From: Mucilaginibacter sp. SJ
Lineage (GTDB): Bacteria > Bacteroidota > Bacteroidia > Sphingobacteriales > Sphingobacteriaceae
Reading direction: 5' to 3'
DNA length: 64,000 bases
Assembly: GCF_028993635.1 (NCBI RefSeq)
Contig: NZ_CP118631.1
Location: 1,550,001 to 1,614,000 of the forward strand
Under the pieces are notes generated by a model. It ran no database searches. It saw only the letters and a list, made by a program, of their open reading frames with translations, and was not told the DNA's origin. Each line of letters starts with the position of its first letter. Position 1 is the stretch's first letter. Of the stretch, positions 59,997-64,000 are shown in pieces. Made by a program: the position numbers and the translations under genes.

Positions 59997-62657
59997 CTAC
60001 TCCTTCGGCAGCCCATCTTCAAACCCACAATCGCCACTGCTTGCAGCTATATCCAGGTTCCAGGCCGAAGTTAGGAAATAAGGCGCTGTACCATCGGCAT
60101 TCTTAGTGCTATAGGTACACTTAATCACCCTGCTTTCGCCCGATGCCAGGGAGATATAGTTATCGCTGAAGATCACAGGTAAAATATCGTCACCACCTTG
60201 CCCTTTTAAAGCACGCAGATGTACAAAAAACGCAACTGCACTGCCTGTATTTTTGATAGTTACCGCACATGAGGTACTGTCCCCTTCAGCTGTACCTGTT
60301 TGACTAACCACTAATTTAGTTTTGGGTAAAGATTGCAGGGCTGAATAATCCGCGTAAGCCGATTGCGGCGTAGTAAACCAGTTTGATTTTTTCCAGTTGA
60401 GATCATCGCCTTTTTTGGAGAGCCAATACCAGTTAATGCTTTGGGTTTTGCCGCTTTTATCGCTCAATTCAAGGCGTAAAAGATAGGTATCAGATAATCC
60501 GGTAATGGCAGGCAGGGCAAAAATCCTTTTGGAAGCATCCGCATTAATTTCGGCTGTTACTGTTTTGCTGAACTTACTTGTTCCGTCAAGATTATAAACA
60601 TCAACCTTAACTTTTAAACCTGTAAAGGTTTTCAGGTATGAGTTGATAACCGCTACCTCATTTGTTTTGTAAGAATACAGCACATGCAGCGGCTCCATAG
60701 CCTTTTTCATGCCAAAGTAAGTACCGGCCGGATACAGGTAATAATCATATGTATGCCAGATAATGCCTGGCCACGGATTGCTCAGCATCCATTGTACCAC
60801 ACCCGTAGCCGTTTGATATTTATTTAATCCGTATGCTTCCATCATGGCGCGGTGAGCCTCGTAGTTTTGTGCCTGTGCTTTGGCTGCATAATTTTTAATG
60901 GATGCAGTTTCGCCGTAACGATTGTAAAGTGCTTTAGTGAATACCTTTGTGGTGCCAAATGAGCCTGTACCGCAATGATAGTTCCAGGCGGCCGAGGTTA
61001 CGTTCAGCGAATCTTTAGGGATAAATTTCACCAGGCTTTCATATGGCGGGATTGACGGGCCGGGCGAAATTTCGGTAGCAAAACTGTAAGTACCGCCATA
61101 TTTTTTGGCGACATCGGTTTCCCAATAAATTGGTGGCACCCACTCATACGGGCCGGCCATTTTTACGCCACTATAACCCGATACTTTTGATTTACCTTCA
61201 TTAGCGGTTGCCAATAATGGGTTAGGCCATTTTAACTGCTTTTCAATCTTCAGGTAATCGCGCTCAACCGAGGTATCTGTTGGCGGCATATCGCTGCCAT
61301 TGAGCCATACAAACAAGCTGGCCTTGTTGCGCAGCCAGTACATCACACTACTGTCTGATGCCATGGCAACTTTTCGTTCGGCAGCGTCCCATTTTTCGGG
61401 GTGTTGCCAGGTACCGCAGCACATCCAGCCGTTCATCACCATAAGGCCGTATTTATCGCACAGATCGTAAAAATTATCATCTTCCATTTTACCTTCGGAG
61501 CGTACAATGTTCATATTCATATCCCGTACCAGGCGGATCTCCTGCTCCTGCCTTTCGGGCGACCGGCGCTGGAAAATATCAGGCGACCAGGCCGCGCCCC
61601 TTAACATAATAGGCTTACCATTCACAATAAACTCACGCGACTGGTTATTGTCAATAATCCTGGATGTAAACTGCCTGATCCCAAAGTTCTCGCTCACCGA
61701 GTTGCTCAGCTTTTTATTAACCACAGCCGATACTTCAATGCGGTTGAGGTTTGGCTTACCATATTGCCAGGGCCACCAGATGGATGGATCTTTAATATTA
61801 AGCTGCTTAAACTCCAAAGGCGAAAAGTTTACATTCTTCGACTCGTTAGGCAGCAGGTGTACTTTTTTTTCGAAGGATATATTTTCATTGATCCTGCCGT
61901 TGATCACCGCGTCCTGTGGTTTATTGGTATAGTTGGTCACCTGGGCATCTACGGTTAAATGAGCTATCGCAAGCGAAGGCAGATCAAAATCAGTAGTAAC
62001 CAGCGGGAACTTTACGCCTACTTTACTGTAAGTTTTTACTTCAACATTATTGATGATACCGCCATTATAATCCTGCGGATAGGGAATCCAGTCGGCATAA
62101 TCAATGGCAAGGTCGCCATCACGTTTGTTTGGGGTAAAAGGCCTAAGCACTTCAATAGCTAAAGTGTTGGTGCCGCTATAGTTGATATTTTTGGTGAGGT
62201 CAAGATCAATGATGCGATATGGGCCCTTCACTTTTGTTGAATCGGCTATTTTAACCCCGTTGAACCAAACGTTGGCTTTATAGTTGATGCCATGTAATCG
62301 AAGGATCACGTTCTTACCATTTTCGGCAGCAGGCAGGGTAAACTCCTTCCTGAACCACCATGGTTTATCCAATTTAGGATCTGCCAGTTTTTCAAGGTTC
62401 CTGCCCATAAACGGGTCGAAATTATATACATGATTGGCCAGTAAACCAGCTAAAATGGTTGATGGCACGCTTACTTTATACCAGCCTTGGGTATAAAATT
62501 TTTCTTTAGAGATGTCTGTAGCGGCGGCAGGTGCCGTAACTACCGATTGCATTTGCCAGTCGTCCTTCAACAGTAAGTTAAAATTCTCCTGCCGCTCCTG
62601 CGCAAATGCCCTTGTACTGAGCAGGGCTATTACCGACATTAATAATATTTTTTTCAT
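59997..62657 (-). CDS. GH2 exo-beta-glucosaminidase/mannosidase-like enzyme
   Basis: The 886-residue secreted enzyme has a signal peptide (1-19) and a multidomain GH2 layout: sugar-binding domain (about 30-210), Ig-like domain, TIM-barrel (about 330-600) and C-terminal Ig-like domains. The acid-base region reads FVWLNGSDMPP, with Asp in place of the usual NE pair; this is a feature of the exo-beta-D-glucosaminidase (CsxA-like) subgroup, and the nucleophile would be Glu in SFATEISPGPS. That suggests activity on chitosan-derived glucosaminides. It is followed by a ROK kinase gene 12 bp away in the reading direction upstream. Confidence 0.85.
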   Translation of the reverse strand: MKKILLMSVIALLSTRAFAQERQENFNLLLKDDWQMQSVVTAPAAATDISKEKFYTQGWYKVSVPSTILAGLLANHVYNFDPFMGRNLEKLADPKLDKPWWFRKEFTLPAAENGKNVILRLHGINYKANVWFNGVKIADSTKVKGPYRIIDLDLTKNINYSGTNTLAIEVLRPFTPNKRDGDLAIDYADWIPYPQDYNGGIINNVEVKTYSKVGVKFPLVTTDFDLPSLAIAHLTVDAQVTNYTNKPQDAVINGRINENISFEKKVHLLPNESKNVNFSPLEFKQLNIKDPSIWWPWQYGKPNLNRIEVSAVVNKKLSNSVSENFGIRQFTSRIIDNNQSREFIVNGKPIMLRGAAWSPDIFQRRSPERQEQEIRLVRDMNMNIVRSEGKMEDDNFYDLCDKYGLMVMNGWMCCGTWQHPEKWDAAERKVAMASDSSVMYWLRNKASLFVWLNGSDMPPTDTSVERDYLKIEKQLKWPNPLLATANEGKSKVSGYSGVKMAGPYEWVPPIYWETDVAKKYGGTYSFATEISPGPSIPPYESLVKFIPKDSLNVTSAAWNYHCGTGSFGTTKVFTKALYNRYGETASIKNYAAKAQAQNYEAHRAMMEAYGLNKYQTATGVVQWMLSNPWPGIIWHTYDYYLYPAGTYFGMKKAMEPLHVLYSYKTNEVAVINSYLKTFTGLKVKVDVYNLDGTSKFSKTVTAEINADASKRIFALPAITGLSDTYLLRLELSDKSGKTQSINWYWLSKKGDDLNWKKSNWFTTPQSAYADYSALQSLPKTKLVVSQTGTAEGDSTSCAVTIKNTGSAVAFFVHLRALKGQGGDDILPVIFSDNYISLASGESRVIKCTYSTKNADGTAPYFLTSAWNLDIAASSGDCGFEDGLPKE

Positions 62658-62669
62658 GGTAGATTAACT

Positions 62670-63524
62670 TTACTTCTGATTGTCATAATACAAAGCAGCC
62701 GCACCAATGATACCGCTGTTTTGCAGTTCCGAGATCTCGATTTTTATACGGTCAAGTGTTTTTGAGTAGGCAAAAGTTTTCACCTGCCGCCACATGGTAT
62801 CTTTAAAATATTCAAAGGCCTGGCTTACCGATCCGCCTAAAATAATCAGTTCGGGGTCATAGGCGTACATGATCATTTTTATGGCGTTCCCAACATGGGT
62901 TCCTAATTCGGCATACAAACCTAATGCCCTCTCTTCGCCGGCCTGCGCATCTTTAAATACCTGTACGCCATCCAATCCGTACACATTGCTAAAGAATGAG
63001 CCGCTGCAATAATACTCCAGGATGTTATCGATATAAGGAAAAAGACCTATCTCACCGGCACCGCAATTGTGGCCTGCGTATAGTTTGCCATTGGTGATAA
63101 TGCCGGTGCCAAGCCCGGTGCCCAGGGTTACGCCAACCATGCTGTCAGTACCTTTTCCCTGTCCAAAATATAACTCGCCTACGGCAAAACAATTGGCGTC
63201 ATTATTTACATATACCGGCATGCTGTATCGCTCCTGCATCAGTTTTTTCAGGTGCACTTCCTTCCATGAGGGAATATATTGCACGTCATAAACAATACCT
63301 TCGGCTACATCAACCACGCTGGGCACGCCTATGCCTATGGCGCTGGCCTTATCGTTTTGCAACAGGGCATCAACAACAGTATAAATATCGTTCAGCACAT
63401 CTTCTACACTGCCGTCGCTTTTTATCCGTTGCGATACAATATTACCGATGGTGTTATTATTAACAACCGCTCCGCGGATATTGGTAGCACCCAGATCAAT
63501 ACCTATAACTTTTATATTGCTCAT
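62670..63524 (-). CDS. ROK-family sugar kinase
   Basis: The 284-residue kinase has the ATP/phosphate loop GIDLGATNIRG (8-18), VNNDANCFAVGE and VGVTLGTGLGTGI, and the HNCGAGEIG motif. The usual zinc-binding CxCGxxGC loop of ROK kinases is absent; the sequence runs from GAGEIGLFPY to EYYCSGSFF. It would phosphorylate glucose, N-acetylglucosamine or glucosamine released by the neighbouring GH2 enzyme. It lies between the sugar MFS gene (7 bp) and GH2 (12 bp), a tight operon. Confidence 0.92.
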   Translation of the reverse strand: MSNIKVIGIDLGATNIRGAVVNNNTIGNIVSQRIKSDGSVEDVLNDIYTVVDALLQNDKASAIGIGVPSVVDVAEGIVYDVQYIPSWKEVHLKKLMQERYSMPVYVNNDANCFAVGELYFGQGKGTDSMVGVTLGTGLGTGIITNGKLYAGHNCGAGEIGLFPYIDNILEYYCSGSFFSNVYGLDGVQVFKDAQAGEERALGLYAELGTHVGNAIKMIMYAYDPELIILGGSVSQAFEYFKDTMWRQVKTFAYSKTLDRIKIEISELQNSGIIGAAALYYDNQK

Positions 63525-63531
63525 TTATTTA

Positions 63532-64000
63532 TTATGCTTTATTATCAAAAATAGTTTTGTTGGTAACCAGCGGCTTAGCCCAAAAGCCGATACTAAGCAT
63601 GTAGCCGAATGTAATGTACAGGAAAAACATCCCCTGCCTTAACCCAAACAGGCTGCCCAAGCCGCCTATCAAAAGCTGAACCACCGCTCCGCCAATAATA
63701 CCGGTAACCAGGATCCCGGCAAATGAACCGTGATCTTCAGCTATCGAACTCAACGCCAGCGAGAATATAATGGGATACATTACCGACATAAAGAAGCCAA
63801 CTATTGAAAATGAGTACAATGATGTTTGAGCGCTGCCGAACAAACCAAGCGTGAGGAAAATGAGTGCCAAAATGGTAAAGATCACCAGCAGCTTGCGGCT
63901 ATCCATCAATTTAAGTAAAAACAAGCCTAAAATGCCGCCGGCGGTCATCAATCCCCAGAAATAGGCTACCGCGCTGGCACCCGTGGTTTGCGGATCAAAC
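63532..64000 (-). CDS. Sugar MFS transporter (FHS/FucP-like), C-terminal part
   Basis: The frame runs off the right edge; the visible 155 residues are the C-terminal half of an MFS transporter with about five helices. The segment TTGASAVAYFWGLMTAGGI followed by GLFLLKLMDSRKLLVI matches the FHS group of glucose/galactose or fucose H+ symporters. It is the first gene of the MFS-ROK-GH2 cluster and probably imports the sugar phosphorylated by the ROK kinase. The substrate cannot be fixed from this part. Confidence 0.85.
   Translation of the reverse strand, partial: FDPQTTGASAVAYFWGLMTAGGILGLFLLKLMDSRKLLVIFTILALIFLTLGLFGSAQTSLYSFSIVGFFMSVMYPIIFSLALSSIAEDHGSFAGILVTGIIGGAVVQLLIGGLGSLFGLRQGMFFLYITFGYMLSIGFWAKPLVTNKTIFDNKA

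Noticed and set aside
1..64000. tRNA, rRNA, IS transposases, phage genes, riboswitches
   Set aside because: Looked for by eye on both strands; no cloverleaf, rRNA segment, transposase motif or known riboswitch core could be supported.

Overview
The window looks like chromosome from a Bacteroidota bacterium, most likely a Sphingobacteriaceae member near Mucilaginibacter or Pedobacter. This placement is inferred from gene content and sequence style; no database search was possible. Supporting points are moderate GC, starts without clear Shine-Dalgarno sequences, TAnnTTTG-type -7 promoter elements, the futalosine menaquinone route, type B L31, and many secreted glycoside hydrolases. No rRNA, tRNA, CRISPR array, phage or recognisable transposase gene was seen.

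Layout. 1-4.4 kb: a membrane-protein tail, purK, a four-helix-bundle gene set between inverted repeats, purE, yqgE, then pdxH-nuoC and nuoD. 6-10.6 kb: an ECF sigma factor with a membrane-tethered trypsin-like protease carrying an anti-sigma-like N-terminus, two tiny D(T/S)TK-repeat lipoproteins, a DUF2383 protein and small envelope proteins. 10.7-18.9 kb: a tandem ABC ATPase, mqnC, scpB, an acidic small protein, a GNAT-like protein, an XRE regulator, an Rrf2/NAD(P)-binding pair and prmA. 19-24.4 kb: tpiA, a GlmU-like protein, rpmE, methylmalonyl-CoA epimerase and iscS-iscU-iscA. 24.5-37.5 kb: a double NTF2-like protein, acyl-CoA ligase, DUF763, DUF4142, a Cys-rich response regulator, an SF1 helicase, a GH20 hexosaminidase, a flavin monooxygenase, an alpha/beta hydrolase and a SLATT-like 2TM protein. 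37.5-43.7 kb: GH9, a second GH20 with a Ser/Lys tail, and a Wzz-like protein. 43.7-50.6 kb: a complete RND efflux operon with a TetR regulator. 50.7-64 kb: DinB, MFS, a diadenylate-cyclase-like DACNV protein, rpsO-pnp, an M61 peptidase, a GH2 glucosaminidase-like enzyme, a ROK kinase and a sugar MFS transporter.

The most striking feature is intergenic. At least a dozen gaps hold imperfect inverted repeats whose arms are built from a short word repeated several times (for example gttcatag, gagatatgagatttgag, tgattaggtgagtgg, tctgaatcagaattt). Different loci use different words, yet several words recur at two loci. Some elements have an intrinsic terminator at their centre, several abut start codons, and one encloses a complete four-helix-bundle gene. 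Separately, the 764-bp gene-free stretch before the M61 gene holds a clear 198-bp MITE-like insertion with 18-bp perfect terminal inverted repeats and a 10-bp target duplication.

Functionally the window mixes housekeeping genes (purines, Fe-S assembly, translation, menaquinone) with a glycan theme. The two GH20 enzymes, GH9, GH2, ROK kinase and sugar MFS fit use of chitin or chitosan-like beta-glucosaminides, although they are not one contiguous locus.
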